Shown one piece after another: positions 12,797 through 25,779 of a stretch of 64,000 bases of DNA (position 1 is its first letter; every line of letters begins with the position of its first letter). The stretch spans positions 26,674,081 through 26,738,080 of the forward strand of contig CM019214.1 of assembly GCA_009741485.1 (NCBI GenBank), read 5' to 3'. The stretch comes from Malurus cyaneus samueli (taxonomy: Eukaryota > Chordata > Aves > Passeriformes > Maluridae). A model generated the notes under the pieces. That model did no database searches. It was given only the letters and a program-made list of their open reading frames with translations, and was not told where the DNA came from. The position numbers were made by a program, and so were the translations under genes.

Positions 12797-15700
12797 GATG
12801 GGAACCATACCTGTACTGAGTTCCAGCAGCATTACCACTGTATAAAGATGAGCTTTAAGCCACCTGAGCACATAAATTAAGATAGCAGCACGTGTCTTAA
12901 CTGCACAGCAAGACTTTGCAGAAACCCATAGATTTGAAGATAGCAGTTTTCTTGGAGCCATAAATAAAATTGTAGCAGCCATATCAATATCACCATCTAC
13001 AGCACCACAATTCTGCATTACCTTTGTAGTTTTAGTCAGGCATGGATAGACAGGTGTGCTCATGAAGGTTCAGGGTTATTCATACGCTCATAATTTGCTG
13101 TTTTGCTACAAACTTTAACTTTCTCGAATTTTAAAGCTGGGAGCTGAGTTTTCTTTGTCTTGCCACTCACATTATAAATATGCCCTAAAATGGTATAATT
13201 GGCAACATGCTTGATTGGAAAGAAAAAAAAAAAATACAAAACAAGAACTTACTGATGTTGTGATCTTCATTCTCTCATTCTCTGCTTGAAAAGTAATTTC
13301 AACATGTAGTTACTTCCATATTTAAACCATGCAGTGGGTTTTCCCATTTGATTTTCATTGGAGTTGTGACTACAGACAAAAGGTAAGTGCTTTAAAATGT
13401 AATTTCTTTCCTTTAAACAGAAGAGATAGGGGAAGAATTTCATAGAGCAAATGTTGATTAAGTACTTGTATTAATGACCAGATGAGCTTCTTAAATATAG
13501 CTGAATCCCCAAATCTATAAAATTGAGGCAATAAGGGAAAATCCAAAGGAGGGAGGCAATTCCATTCACTGTTGTTGTACTGTGCAGGGTGGAATCAAAT
13601 GTCCATGGTTAAAAACTGTAAATTTCACTGGTTCTTTGACTTGAAAGTTGTAAACCAAGTAAATTTTAGTAATGAATTATAACAGAAAGCCTCGGTAGAA
13701 ATGCATGGGATTCCTGGCTTCTACGTCTGAGAGTTGAGAATTAGGTGTTCTGTAGCAGAGTACTTTTATCTCCCAAATTAATATCCAAAATTGGAAAAAA
13801 AAATATTGAAGGAAACAAGATCATTGAATCATTTTCTAAAAGTGGGGGTTAAAGGGGAAAATAAAGAAGAATCACAGTAAGATTTGTCCAATTTTATCCC
13901 GTTAAAGTTCATCATACTGCACACTCTTGGATAAATGCACATAACATATTCAGGCTTCCATGGGCCTTACTGACCCATGAAATAAGTTACCCTGCTCAGA
14001 TCCTGATGGTAGACATACAAATAACGTTGCAGTCTGCATATATCACACCAATTTAACTAATCTGATGGGAGGGACAATTTTTTTTTTCAGAGGGGAAAAG
14101 TAAATTTTGATTTGTCATGATGCAAGCCTGTAAAAGAAGTTAAATAATTAGAAGAACTAAATATTCAATGTTCTCCACATTGTGGCTTAGTAGAGTCATT
14201 CATTGTTTAATACCTCATTGAGGAGGTAAAAAGCTGGGTTCTGTCCCCCATTGGATTTTCTAAAGCACTTGAGCACCTTTAGTACCTTGATTTCAAAAAA
14301 GAATGTTTCAATAAGCTGCTGAAAACCTGTGACTATTTGCCTCTGGTTAACTGACTCCTGAAAATCTGTTTCTTCATGTGCGTCTAGAGGTGCATGTTTT
14401 GTTACTTTTAAGTGACACCAACTCCAAACCATCTCCTGCTGCTGAACTAGTATCTTTATGTTACATAGGTATGGTATAAATGAAAAAAACAAGCTAGAAG
14501 TGATCAAGAATTCTTCAGAAAAAAATGCAGCCTTGTAATTCTTCACGGATTTCTCAAAAAAATTCTCCCAGTGGCTCCCAGGTTTGTTATCAGTCAGTTC
14601 CTGGCTCTGTGAAACTCCTCATGCTTCCTCTGATCCCACAGGGCTGCTCCACAAGTGCCCTGACTCTTGAGCACTGCTTCAGAAATACAACATATTGAAA
14701 GTCTATCGGTGATTACCCAATCTGTAGAAAATAAAATAAAAACAAAAAGTGAATTTTGTAGTGCACACTTCCTATAGGCAAAACTGCTTCATTGATTTCT
14801 TACTTAATTTTGCCTGGATCTTTGACCATTGTGTTCTCTTGGACACAGTCCAGTTTTAAATTTTCTGTCTATTATTTTAACCAATAACAAACACTCAAGT
14901 CTTCCATACCTTTCATTCTTCAGTACCAATCATGAGAAAGATATGTCTTGAATTTGAATTCTGGGGAACTATAAAGTCAGGTCAAGGTCTGTGCACGGAA
15001 CAGGGATATTTTAGCTCTGTTAAATAGCTATGTTCAAATGACGGTCCCCTTTTTTTGATTTATGTGCTCATGCATGCAAAGAGTCAGATGTAGTATTGTA
15101 GATCTTTACTCAATTTCTTTTAAGACTTGATTTACTATGGGTCTTAAATTAGCCCAAAGACTGACTCATCTTTTTAATAAAGAAGTTGCAGAGTTTTTTC
15201 CAGGCAAGTCTGTTCTGAAAATCTGCACCTTTCTCCTTTGTTTGTTTTACTGTCACTCAGAGAATGAAAATGTATATAAACAAGACATCCATGAAATTCC
15301 ATGCATTGGTGTCATAACTCCAGGGGCTTTGAATCTTCATATTTGAATGGTTCACTCAGACATCTGCCTTGATGGAGCACAGATGTCTATGATATCACTG
15401 AGTTCTTTGGAAGACAGGGCATATTATTGCAGTCTTAACATTGAATATGTTTCTGTTTAATATGTGCTCTTGAGACCTAGTTCCCAGAGTCATCTAGGAT
15501 GCTTTCTGCAGATAAATGACAAGTTAATACAGTTCTGCTAGCGCTTCCAGACTCAGTCCCAAAACCAACAAGTGGAATCAATGTAACTGGATAGTTTGTT
15601 GTGAGTGCTAATAGTCTACATGAATTCAGAATGAGATCAAGTAAATTCATTTAAGAACCCAATCAGGGCTACTAACTATAAAGCTCAAGAAATCTGATGG

Positions 15701-15858
15701 TGGTAATAAAGTATGCTGCTATTCATTCCCTGTTCATACAATTTTTCCAATGCAGCTGTTATTATTACTTACATAAACAGGAAAAATTAGATCATCTTTA
15801 GTCTGATTCATTGTGGCTCTTTATATTGTCTTATCTATATTTTGAAGAAAGAAATAAG

Positions 15859-15931
15859 AACTCATAGAAAATGGTTTACCCACATCAGTAAAGAATTCAT
15901 AGAAAAAATGGTTTACTCACATCAGTAAATG
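15859..15931. repeat. Two-copy tandem duplication, 35-38 bp
   Basis: AACTCATAGAAAATGG... at 15859-15893 is repeated at 15894-15931 with a few substitutions and two extra A. A local slippage duplication. Confidence 0.85.
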
Positions 15932-16479
15932 AATAGACCTTCTAAAGCAGTGAAAGCCACACAAAGAATACTAAAATAACACTAAAAATCCTAAAAACAG
16001 GGGTAAAAGTCCTTTGGATTTCAGGGAAGTCTCAAGTCAGTGCTGAACAATAATACCAGTGGAAAAAAAATCCCAAAGTGTCACTACCAGAGATATAATG
16101 CATGTTTAAAACTGAAAACAATCTGCAAATTCCAAAGAAGGAATATCCTTGCATTGGGTAAGCCCTTTAGTTCTTCATCCCCCTTTTCGGTGTATGAAAA
16201 TAATCCATTGACAGCCATGCTTAGCTGTCATACACAATGTTTAATTTGTTAAAATTCCACTCTGCCCTGTGCCCAAGGCATTTGGAAGGTTGCTTGCTCA
16301 CTGCTGTGGAAATTCCAATGTCTCTACTAAAATCAGAGCTCACTCTCTCTTGTTGAAAGTGCTGTCACAGATCCTCATGTATTGATACTTCTGAATTAAC
16401 AACAAAGACAGATCCAGGGTCTCCCATCAAAGTAACCAGGGAAGCACTGCTGACTTATCCCTCCTCCCTCTGTCACTAT

Positions 16480-17010
16480 AACCTGAACAGATGTGCACTT
16501 TATTTTGGGGCAGCCATATTTCTCACTACATCCTGTGACTGCAGTTTATATTAAATTCCTTTCTTATCTCTCTAATGTCCATTCTAGCTTTATGCCACAG
16601 TCTCTTTACAGAAAGAAAGGGAGTGTTGATTAAAGCAGTATAATCAATCATTTATACCCCTGTTAAAGTCAATAAGTGCTGATGTGGTCATATGTTGTTT
16701 CAAAATACACCTTAAAAATGTATTTAAATCAAAGCCCAGTTAAGGCTAATTTAAAAGATAAATGGTTAGGAATAAATATTAATGTACAAAACCAACCATC
16801 ATTAGATTGCTGCTCTGCAGAATCCACAGAGTTTTCAAAGGTAATTAGTGTCTAGAAGTTTAATAATCCAGCTGCAATTTATTTATGTTAACCAATCTCT
16901 CAGGCTTTTAAATTCAAGGCTCTTTGAAATCAGATCTTAAAAGTCTCCTGAAACTCCTGGTAAATTATCACAGTTCCTTAAAGTGATGCAATTACATTTC
17001 TGAGAGTTCA
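16480..17010. other. Possible conserved noncoding element
   Basis: Free of simple repeats and of any transposon I recognise. It is dense in short words typical of developmental enhancers: homeodomain cores (TAATTAG at 16841, several ATTA/TAAT) and TTCAAAG/CTTTGAA words like those bound by TCF/LEF. In AT-rich DNA such words are common by chance, so this is a weak inference. Confidence 0.2.
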
Positions 17011-18699
17011 TAAAAGAGTAACAGTTCATTTCTCCTTCTCCTGACCACAGAATAATCTGGGAATAAATATATTCCAGTACTCAAAAGCTAGAAGGGAAGG
17101 AAAAAAAGCCCAGAATATCTTACCTTTAGAACTGATGATATTTAAATGAATTCCATGCTTTGGGAAGTTTGAATCATATTCATGAGTAGTTGGAATTAAG
17201 AAAATCACAGATCTTTTTGTGGCTTATCTCTTAATTTCACATGTGTAAAAAGGTCTGATTTTAGTGTACAGCAGCATAACATACCTTGTTCAGGTAGCTA
17301 TTATCTATGAAGGTGTAAATGTTTTAGCTCAAATTAGGGAGTAGGATGTTCAGTGGTAGAGTCTGAAACCAGATTGCTGTTCCATGCCCCAGATATGTGG
17401 GTTACTGCTACTGCTCCCCATTGATTGCATTTACACAAAGAGTGTTGGTGTGTTCTGTCTTCACCTCTTTGTGGTGCTGTGGAGAATACCATCTCATGGA
17501 TATTAATTAAGTGATTCTACTCCTTGTCCAATCTAGAAAAAGGGAGCCCATGTAGGTCTCTGTCTTGATGTGAGGTAGGAAGGAATCTTTCTAAAATTTT
17601 TTAAAAGCATGGCTATAAAAGTGAGATTTCAACCTGATTATTTTTAGAGTAAATGAGTTTTGAATTTTAATTCTAAACAAAAGCTGTGCAAGGATATTTA
17701 CAAAACCATTCAACACGCTAAGGAAAATATAAGACAGTTTAACACAACTACATTTTTCTTCACAGAAGTCTAGAGAAACTTTCATCACATATATTAATTT
17801 ATAAGAATATCAAAACAGAACTTGGTTTTTTCATTTATTTTAATGTCTTAGTACTACTCTATTAATAATCCTCAATGTTAAATAAATTACATTTTTCCTT
17901 TTTTTCCCCCCCTAAGATAAACACAAGCAAATGGATGCACAGTCAGAAAAGAAATTTATTCTGTGGTAGAAACATTAAGAAGATGCAAGTTACATCTGTG
18001 CATTCATAGTGGGCTTCAACTAATGGTGACCTTTTTACCTCTCCTCCAAACCAAGGTCCAGGAATCACGGATCTCTTTTCTCCGAGGATTTGCATTTAAC
18101 ATGCCAATTGCATTGACCACAGAGGAAGCTGGGTGCATTATTTTCTTAGAGCTAAAGCTAAATGAGATTAACCATTCCTCCTTTCCAAACACCACATACA
18201 AATATACGAATACTTAAAAAAATAACATTCTGAAGATGTCCTAAGCCATATGTAGTAGATACACTATTTGATAGCAGATATCATAAACCTAGGAATAATT
18301 AATTATTCTTTCCCATGCATTTTAATGGCCTTCGGAAGTTCTACAGTTTAATAATTTTTAGTGGTTTATAGCTCAAAGCAGAGCTTGTTTCTCGGTGATA
18401 AACACAGATGTTTCTCATAAATAAAGTTACAGTAATTAAAATTTGAGTAGAGATCAGATTTTTTCTTTGAAGCTAAAAGTAACTCACAATAATGGATTAC
18501 ATTCAAAAGTCCTTCACTGTGTTCTGAAGGGCTGCAGAGCCCAGTCCAGCACCTGCTGTCAGCTGCCCAGCTGCTGTTTGAGCTCTAGCATGTGGGGCCT
18601 GGCTTACCTGAAACTGCTCCCTGCAGTTTGTGGCCTCTCAGCTTCCCCCTTGGCTCAGGTTAGGCTGGTGGCACTCCCTAACTCAGTGCTCCCCTTAAA

Positions 18700-19112
18700 A
18701 TGAAAATCACGAGCTGATCCCCTTCCCCCTACCCCTTCCAGTGAGTGGGACAAAAGGCAGGGACGAGCTGGAATAAGAAAAAATTACTGGAAATAGCAAT
18801 GAGATAAGAAACAGTAACAGCAACACTATTAAGAACATAAGTATACAAAAAAAAAGGGTGATTCACATGCAAAAATTGCTCACTGACTGGCATCCATATG
18901 AACCGAGCCCTGAGATAATGAACCACCTTTCTCGTCCTGACTGCAAGCCATGCTCCCCTTGTTTCCAGAAGTGAGAATCCCTTACTTCCATCCTCCAGTC
19001 GTGATGTGCATGACAGAGAATGACAGCCCAGATATGTCCACGTGGATCCAGGCTTTGACAGCTCACAGCTACTGCAAAGAAATTAACTCTGGCTCGGCCA
19101 AAAATCAGGACA
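18700..19112 (-). mobile_element. ERVL-type LTR, probably solo
   Basis: On the minus strand the element begins TGTCCTGATTTTTGG at 19112 and continues through GAGTTAATTT and GCAGTAGCTG. This follows the start of the common avian ERVL LTR as I recall it (TGTGCTGGTTTTGG...GAGTTAATTT...GTAGCTGG). Further on it passes through sequence corresponding to the LTR middle, with AATTGCTCACTGACTGGC near 18.88 kb on the plus strand. The low-coordinate end is uncertain; sequence near 18.70-18.74 kb still resembles the LTR's pyrimidine-rich end. No target-site duplication or polypurine tract is visible. A 150-codon ORF (18950-19402) runs out of this LTR into flanking DNA and has no protein family signal. Confidence 0.7.
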
Positions 19113-21487
19113 ACTTGGAAGAACTGTGCACCAACCCTACCAACTTTGAATGGTACTTGTTCTGTTTGGGATCCAAAGAAGTCTCGTGGAATGAAAGTTT
19201 ACTTGTTTTTTTCAAAAGACATAATAAAATAAAAACCGTGATTTTGCCAAATAAAAAACATGATTTTGCCCTCCAAAACTGCCTTATTAATATCAAGTCA
19301 TTTCTACAGTGTCACTATGTCAACTCATCCAGTCTCATATTTTTCAGAGGAAACAGGTTCTGTCTACCTTTTTCTCATATTAAGTACAAATTATTGACCT
19401 AAAAATAGCTCAAATAAAACCTTCCCAGAGATTTGCTGTTAGAGACACCTTGATTTTTATGATTCACCTTCTCAGTTGCTTAATCACAGAAAACAACCCT
19501 TCAGACTTCACAAGGTTTCCAAATCTTTTCATTTTAACTTTAGCTAATGCAAGAAACTAAGCGTAAATCTAAACACCCACAGTGACTTCCTTGCGTCATC
19601 AATTTCAAATCAAATAAAGCCCTTTGCACAGATTAAAATTCTATTCTATATTCTTATGTCTATTCTTATTACTATTTGTGGGCTTTTGTGGAGCAGTGCT
19701 CCTGTGCCTAAGCACCGCTAGTCAAACAAGACAAGTGGAAGAAATTAATACAAGACCTGAATGCTGTTTGCAGAAAAGAGTGAGCCAAAGCAAGGCATTC
19801 TCTAAACTACCTTTCACTAAAAAAGGGTTTAAATGAACAAGGTTTCAATCTTTGAAAAGAAAAACTGCAGAAACTAATTGTGAGCTATAACTATTCCAAG
19901 TAATCAAAATAAAATATTTTTAGGCTTTAATCAATTCACTTTCCCATGGAGATGCTAATTATCACTGATCTCCTTCCTCAGTCTCATTCCTCAAACACTC
20001 AAGGATTGAAACTTCATATGAGATCAAAACTTCATCCTAATGTGAAGATTAGGCCAGTCCTTCTAAGTCATCTGTTCTGAGAACTCTTTGAGTTTTTTTC
20101 AATAGACTTTGGCATCAATCATGTGTTGGTGAAGCAGATAGCCTGCTCTCTCCATATGCTCCCAAACATTTCATCATGTCATTTCTAATTCACAATCTTC
20201 TGGTAAAGGATTCCTGCTGCTTTGTCTGACCTAGCTTATTTTGTATGACAGGACTGAACTTGGGAATGTCTATGTCATTACCTAGCATGCCCTTTCAGCT
20301 TGTGCCTGTAACAATTTTCCAGTAGCGCTCATGTCAGAGAAAGCTGAAAAACATACTTGTAAAAATATGTGCAGAATTAAAAAGAAAAAGAAACACCAGA
20401 TTAAACAGTGCCAGTAAACTCAAACTTCAAAAAAAGTTTCATTACACAGATACACAGAGCTACCTCCAAAAATAACACTTCATGTGGCAGATACACATGT
20501 AGGACAGAAAACTGGTCAAGAAGAGCTGAGTCTAAATGATTAATGCATCCCAGTTTGGCAGGTAGCACATGTCAGCTCTACAGGCTGTTCAGAGTTTCCC
20601 ATCTTGTCCTTGAGATGCATTTCCACATACTCCCCTTTTTATGGGCAAAATGACCTTGTCCTACTTTCAGCCTTTTCCACTACCATAAATAGACAGATAT
20701 TCATGCACTTCACTTTTCCATTCCATTTTAACAACAGGCAGGTCAGACCTTTCTGACCACTGGAATGGAGTATATTAATAACAACAAAATACTGGTTCAG
20801 TCTGGATCTCTCCTGCAGGTCATGCATGAGATACTCAGAGCTGAGAGATTTTTATGGACAGATTATCAGTTATAGTCCTGGGTATTTCACTACTGACTTG
20901 ACAACTGCCATTGCTTTTCTAGAAAATGATGAGAGCAATCCAGAATAATAAGGAAATGAACAAAAATCTCTTCAGATGGAATGAATATATTTTTTTAAAT
21001 TACCAGTCCTACATCTGAAAGCAAGGCATGCAGAAGGTTGTGGGCAATTTATAGTTTTTCCATCCCAGAGATATAAATGGGAGTGTTTTTACACTATTTC
21101 ATTCCCCTTGCAGAAATAGCTAGCAACATAAGTCTAGCATGAACATTTCCAGTTTGTAACATTTATTCCCAATACTTTGATTTAGACATTCTTATTCCAT
21201 TTTTGAAGGCTACCAAAGATTGCCCGAATCGAAAAAAAGTTAATAATAATTCTCTAATTCATATTTTAGAGCAGGCCATTGATTTATACAACACAATTGT
21301 CAAAATGCAGTTTCATTCTTTTTAAGGTTTTTTCAGATTCTGCAGTGATCATTAAACAAATCAGCAAACAAATGAAGATATGAATTTTGTCTTCATTAAA
21401 GCATGCCTTTTTATTTTCACATTTCATTGCAGTTAATCATACTGAATTTTTTGAGGTGTCTGAATATTTTTGGTTAGTAATTTTTAC
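19113..21487. other. AT-rich interval without a recognisable gene
   Basis: Short unrelated ORFs and no repeat recognised. Confidence 0.6.
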
Positions 21488-21626
21488 CATCACTGGAGAT
21501 AATTAAAAGATGGGTGATGTGGCATTTAGGGACATGGCTTAGTGGTGGACTTGCCAGTGTTGGGTTAATGGTTGAACTCATGAACTTAGAAGTCATTCCA
21601 GCCTAAATGTTAAGATGACTCTATTC
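21488..21626 (+). mobile_element. CR1 LINE 3' end fragment
   Basis: Contains the CR1 3' UTR words ATCACTGGAGATAATTAAAAG, GGGACATGGCTTAGTGGTGG and TGGGTTAATGGTTGAACTC, ending in a decayed CCTAAATG...ACTCTATTCC tail. About 140 bp, forward orientation, non-coding. Confidence 0.88.
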
Positions 21627-22149
21627 CACATTTTATTTCAGTACAACTTAACAGTGGTCACCTTTATATATTGAATTGACACAAGAGTAGATATACTGAG
21701 GGGGTTTTTATCCCATTGAGTTTCAAATCCAATTTTGTATAGCTGAGTTGACGTGTGAAGATTTATATCAAATTCATAAACAAAACATTTTCAGCACCTC
21801 TAGGATAAAATGTGTGACTTTTGCATCATGATCATGACCCTGATATTCTTATATCTAATGTTTTAGAAAAACCAGCAAAACAAAATACAGTGCAAATAAA
21901 TAAAACAAAATAAAATGCATGTACCTGCCACAAAATACCAGTATAATCCCAATACACTGAAACCCATAAAACTTTATTTCTGCTTCAGGTTTTTGTATCT
22001 GGGTCCTGTCTGCAAGAGGGACTTGGAATGTTTGGGAGATTGAAAATTTTCATTCACATAAATGAAATGAAGAGACCTAGAAGATGATATCAGACTTAGG
22101 GTTAGACAAAGCTGTGGCTAACCTCCTGTAGTTCTGGTGCTGCTAGATT

Positions 22150-22212
22150 TGTGGTGGCTTGGACTAGGTAACTTCCAATATTTTCTTCCAACTGACTTTA
22201 CAATTAATTGCT
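22150..22212 (+). mobile_element. Probable short CR1 tail remnant
   Basis: GGACTAGGTAACTTCCAATA followed by TCTTCCAACTGACTTTACAATTA parallels the CR1 ending GGACTAGATGATCT...CCCTTCCAACCCAAACCATT. Only about 60 bp and strongly diverged. Confidence 0.45.
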
Positions 22213-22576
22213 TTCAGAAAGATCAACAGCTCTTGCTTAAATGTGTATCAAAGCATACTTACAAGGCCTGATGTCATACAGCATCTTGCATTGATTTTCA
22301 TGCAGATGAAATTTAGAGTGACTTAGTGTATTTTACAGGGTGATGTCCTTCCTCAAAATCCTGACCGACACCAGGTTTCTAATACCAAGTTCTGTTGGTT
22401 AGATTGAAATAAGAACAATGTTAGGATTTGCCATTTAGCTTGTTGAAACACTGTAACTGTGAATATTAGCTGTTCTGCATTCCTTTTTACATTCTACTCA
22501 AGTTGAATTAGATTTTTGTACTCTTAGCTAATACATCTGATTAGAAATCCAAGTATACAATACACATATGGCTAAC

Positions 22577-22682
22577 ATACCAGCACCATCTGATTAAATC
22601 ATTAATATGACTGATACCAGCACCATCTGATTAAATCATTAATATGACTGATACCGGGATCATCTGATTAGATCATTAAATA
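22577..22682. repeat. 37-bp tandem repeat, 2.9 copies
   Basis: The unit starting ATACCAGCACCATCTGATTA occurs at 22577-22613 and identically at 22614-22650. A diverged third copy from 22651 has GGGATC for AGCACC and GATTAGATC for GATTAAATC. Each unit carries ATTAAT-type homeodomain core words. Confidence 0.95.
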
Positions 22683-22773
22683 ACAAGGCCTTCCAAATCC
22701 AAAGTACTGCCATTATATCAATTATGGGATTTAAAATAGAATTAATTCAACACTATATGACCAAGAGGTGAAG

Positions 22774-22795
22774 AAAAAAAAAAAAAAAAAAAAAA
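22774..22795. repeat. Poly(A) run, 22 bases
   Basis: Uninterrupted A22 directly before the first copy of the gap-flanking duplication. Confidence 0.95.
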
Positions 22796-22979
22796 GGTGA
22801 GAGACACCCTAACACAGCTTTATTTTGAAACATATGCTTGTTTCCAGTTTCTTATGCAACGCAAGTTCNNNNNNNNNNNNNNNNNNNNNAAAAAAAAAAA
22901 AAAAAAGGTGAGAGACATCCTAACACAGCTTTATTTTGAAACATATGCTTGTTTCCAGTTTCTTATGCAACGCAGGTTC
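22796..22979. repeat. Gap-flanking direct duplication of 73 bp
   Basis: Copy 1 is 22796-22868 and copy 2 is 22907-22979. They differ at only two positions (ACACCC/ACATCC and GCAAG/GCAGG), and each is preceded by a poly(A) run (A22 and A17). The sequence continues as unique DNA only after copy 2. With the N gap between them, this looks like the same locus assembled twice. Confidence 0.95.
22869..22889. other. Assembly gap (21 N)
   Basis: A run of 21 undetermined bases between the two duplicate copies. The short ORF spanning it is an artefact of reading through N. Confidence 1.
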
Positions 22980-24024
22980 AGGAAAATATTTTATGACCTA
23001 ATTTCCCCCAACAGCATTTGTTCTGAAGCTAAGTGGTAAGAAGCTCTGCAGTGCCCCATGCTTTGCTGATTGCAGCCCTGGTGCTCTGCAGCTAATGGGG
23101 CCCAGATGGGGCCAAGAACAAACGAAATGAGCTGGCTGGGAAGGGACTGATTTATAGTCCTACTCATTCTCCTTCCCCTCCAAAACAAACAAAGTTAAGG
23201 AAAGGCAAATCTACTTGGCTGCCAGAGAAATCTCCAGCCCATGTGACATGTGTACACTCTTAGAAGTCTCAAAATGAAGCGAGAAAATGAGACCATCAGA
23301 TGTGTTCCTCCTGATGGGGCAGACTATTCCATGTTAGCATAAGTGTTGTTTTTCTCTTGGAGTCATTGTCTTGGAGAATCTGGCCTAAGAGGATTAGTAG
23401 AGTCAGGTAAGCAGTGTGTGATATTTCAATTAACTGGGATGTGCTCTCTGTGTATGGCAGTGCTTACTGTATCTGAAAGGTCCAGTATAGCCAAAGGCCA
23501 GCCTGCTTGTGGGTTTCTGTCTGATCATGCAAAATATCTACAAATATTGTATACTTGGCATATTACAAGTTACTGGATAGTGCAGGAAATTAGGTATGTT
23601 TCCTTTAAAATAAATCCCATCTAGAGATGGAAATAAATCCTTCATTCACAAACAAAACCTCTCACACACTGGTTTTGCACTTTCCACAAATGTTTTCTTT
23701 TTGCACACACACACAAAATGTTTTTTAAAAATCACTGCTGAACTATTGTGTAACTGAATTTTTAGAGGTTATTTTTTTCATCTGGCTTTTTTCATGGTTA
23801 TCAGAAAGTCCAATGGTGATCCAAGAACAATCTCATTCTGATAAAATTGGTTTTTGAAGTTACAACTGAGCACAATTTCTTTACTGTCCTGCAACCTGGA
23901 ATAGAGGACTAAATAACATTTTAAGTTTGAGCAAAATGACGAGTAAAGGAATAGAGTAAACTGTCTTGAGAATAATTATAAGTATACTTTCATATCTCCT
24001 GACACACCTCAATTAATCATAATA
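22980..24024. other. Interval without a recognisable gene
   Basis: 23040-23240 is somewhat GC-richer, with CTGATTTATAGTCC and a C-rich tract, but shows no exon or repeat I can name. The rest is AT-rich single-copy sequence. Confidence 0.55.
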
Positions 24025-24206
24025 AATCATAGAATCACACAATGGTTTGTTTTGGGAGCTTAAAGAACACCTCATTTAAACCCCCTTTCTATGGAGAGGG
24101 ACACCTTCCACTAGATCAGGTGGCTCAGGACCATGTCCAAGGCATAACCTGGCTTTGAATGTTTCCATAGATGGGCCATCCACAGCACCTCTAGAAAACC
24201 TATTGA
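24025..24206 (-). mobile_element. CR1 LINE 3' end fragment
   Basis: Starts with the tail AATCATAGAATCACACAATG and continues with GGGACACCTTCCACTAGATC, GGTGGCTCAGGACCATGTCC and GGGCCATCCACAGCACCTCT. These match the last part of a CR1 3' UTR in reverse orientation. Old and non-coding. Confidence 0.88.
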
Positions 24207-25443
24207 ACTTCAGTAATACTTACAAGTTTTTCAAAAACATTGTTATGATTTGGAAATCAAATGCAGATTTAAATATTATCTTAGCCTCAAAAGCAGGACT
24301 CTGAAAATGGTGGCATCACGCCTGCTGTCTGCAATTTCAGTAGCATGTAGAAAAACGCATCTCTGATGTTGCTGAGGCTGAGCACATGTCAAGGTATTTC
24401 TGATTTCACCAAAAGAGTGCCACACAGATCTCAGGCAGCGATGGCTGCAAACCCGCAGCTCTAACCTGAAACTGGCCTCCTAATATTTGCAGAAGTTCCT
24501 GACAAGTAGGAAGGTCACGAACACATTCTGGAGTGTCAACTTTAATGTGTTAAGAATATTAAATATGCGCAATGAAATCTCAAGTCCTTTGTGCACTTTT
24601 GTGTACTGTATTCGTGTTGTTTTGTACAACCTCTTAACCCACTCATCAATCTTTAAAACAAGCAGCAAGAATCAACTGTGGCTTTCTGCACTTTCTCTTA
24701 GGAAAATGAACTCCCTGCTTAGCATAATCTGTTATTTTGGAAGGGGAATTTTTTGTCCCTTGCAGTACAGTAAGTCTGCTGAGCATAAAAAAAAAAAAAA
24801 AAAAGGAGATGAGGAAAAAGTTCTTTTTAAGATCAACAACTGAACTGGTAATTTAATGTTTTAAAAATCATTAGCTGCTGGCTGAGGAGCTGTTAATAAC
24901 ATTTCAGCAAAGAAAGGTAGAGATACCCCAAGGATATTCATATTCCTATGACAGAAGACTGACTGGTGGCAAAAGAACAATTCCAGTGCAGGAAGAAAGG
25001 AATGGCAAGCATGGGCTCCACAAGAATCTCTCTAGTTCCCCAAAATCATCCAGATGAGGAGAACGTCTCATATTGCTATACATCTAAAAGAGCAATGATT
25101 ATTTTGTAACCTAACTATGTGTTCTTGTCATTAAATTAAATTACGAAACTTTAGGGTTAATATTTTCCCGAGAAGCAAAAGATGCTCTTTAAAAGAAAAA
25201 GTCTTAGCTGGTTGCCATCTCAAGTGCTCTAACCAAGCTCACCAGCCTGAGGCTACTGACACAGGAAATGGGACCTAAGCTGGTGTTGTGGCCAGATGAT
25301 TGCTACCGAGCCTGAGGAGTGACAGGACTGACTTGAGGACCGTGGATGAAAAGAGATTACAAGGGAAAGGCTTGGAAGGGGGAGAAAGTTGGATCACAGA
25401 GACCCACCTAACCTGGAAAGTACCCTTTCAGCCTCAGTGTGTT
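24207..25443. other. Interval without a recognisable gene
   Basis: Includes an A18 run at 24787-24804. A 118-codon plus-strand ORF (24487-24843) reads through that A-run as polylysine and has no family signal. 25240-25440 is GC-richer but unidentified. Confidence 0.55.
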
Positions 25444-25540
25444 GATCTGTGTCGTGCTCAGGGTCATGGCTTAGTGGTAGGCTTGGTACTGCTCAGTTGG
25501 ACTCAATGATTTTAAGGATCTTTTCCAAACTAAATTATTC
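25444..25540 (+). mobile_element. CR1 LINE 3' end fragment
   Basis: GTGCTCAGGGTCATGGCTTA, GTGGTAGGCTTGGTACTGCT and TTGGACTCAATGATTTTAAG match the CR1 3' terminus, forward orientation. About 100 bp with a decayed terminal tail. Confidence 0.85.
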
Positions 25541-25779
25541 TTTGACCTAAATAGTTAAAAGTTTAAAAAGAACAGCATAACTTGTTGCATTTCTACTGAC
25601 CCCTTGTTTCCTTTAATAGGAAATAAATAAATAAATCACCCAGTGACAGAAAGTCACAGCTGCCCCCAGAATTTAAAAGAGCAAACCACCAGACTAAGCA
25701 TGACAAATTATTCTCGCTGCAGGAGCATCAGGGTTTTTAAGCCCTTGCCCCATTCCACAGGGAATATTTAATAATCTTT

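Larger units (their letters stand above)
9631..18699. other. Long AT-rich interval without a recognisable gene
   Basis: About 9 kb with no confidently identified transposon and no ORF above 116 codons; the longest (14196-14546, minus) shows no family motif. Homopolymers include T15 at 10546-10560. Two short tandem repeats are listed separately, as is a possible conserved element near 16.5-17.0 kb. 18440-18700 is GC-richer than its surroundings and borders the LTR that follows; I do not recognise it. Confidence 0.6.

Noticed and set aside
14196..14546. 116-codon minus-strand ORF
   Set aside because: No recognisable family, no exon boundaries, low-information composition.
18950..19402. 150-codon plus-strand ORF
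   Set aside because: The first third is antisense to an ERVL-type LTR and the rest is AT-rich flank; no domain.
22797..23039. 80-codon ORF with an internal polylysine
   Set aside because: Reads through the assembly gap and poly(A) between duplicated copies.
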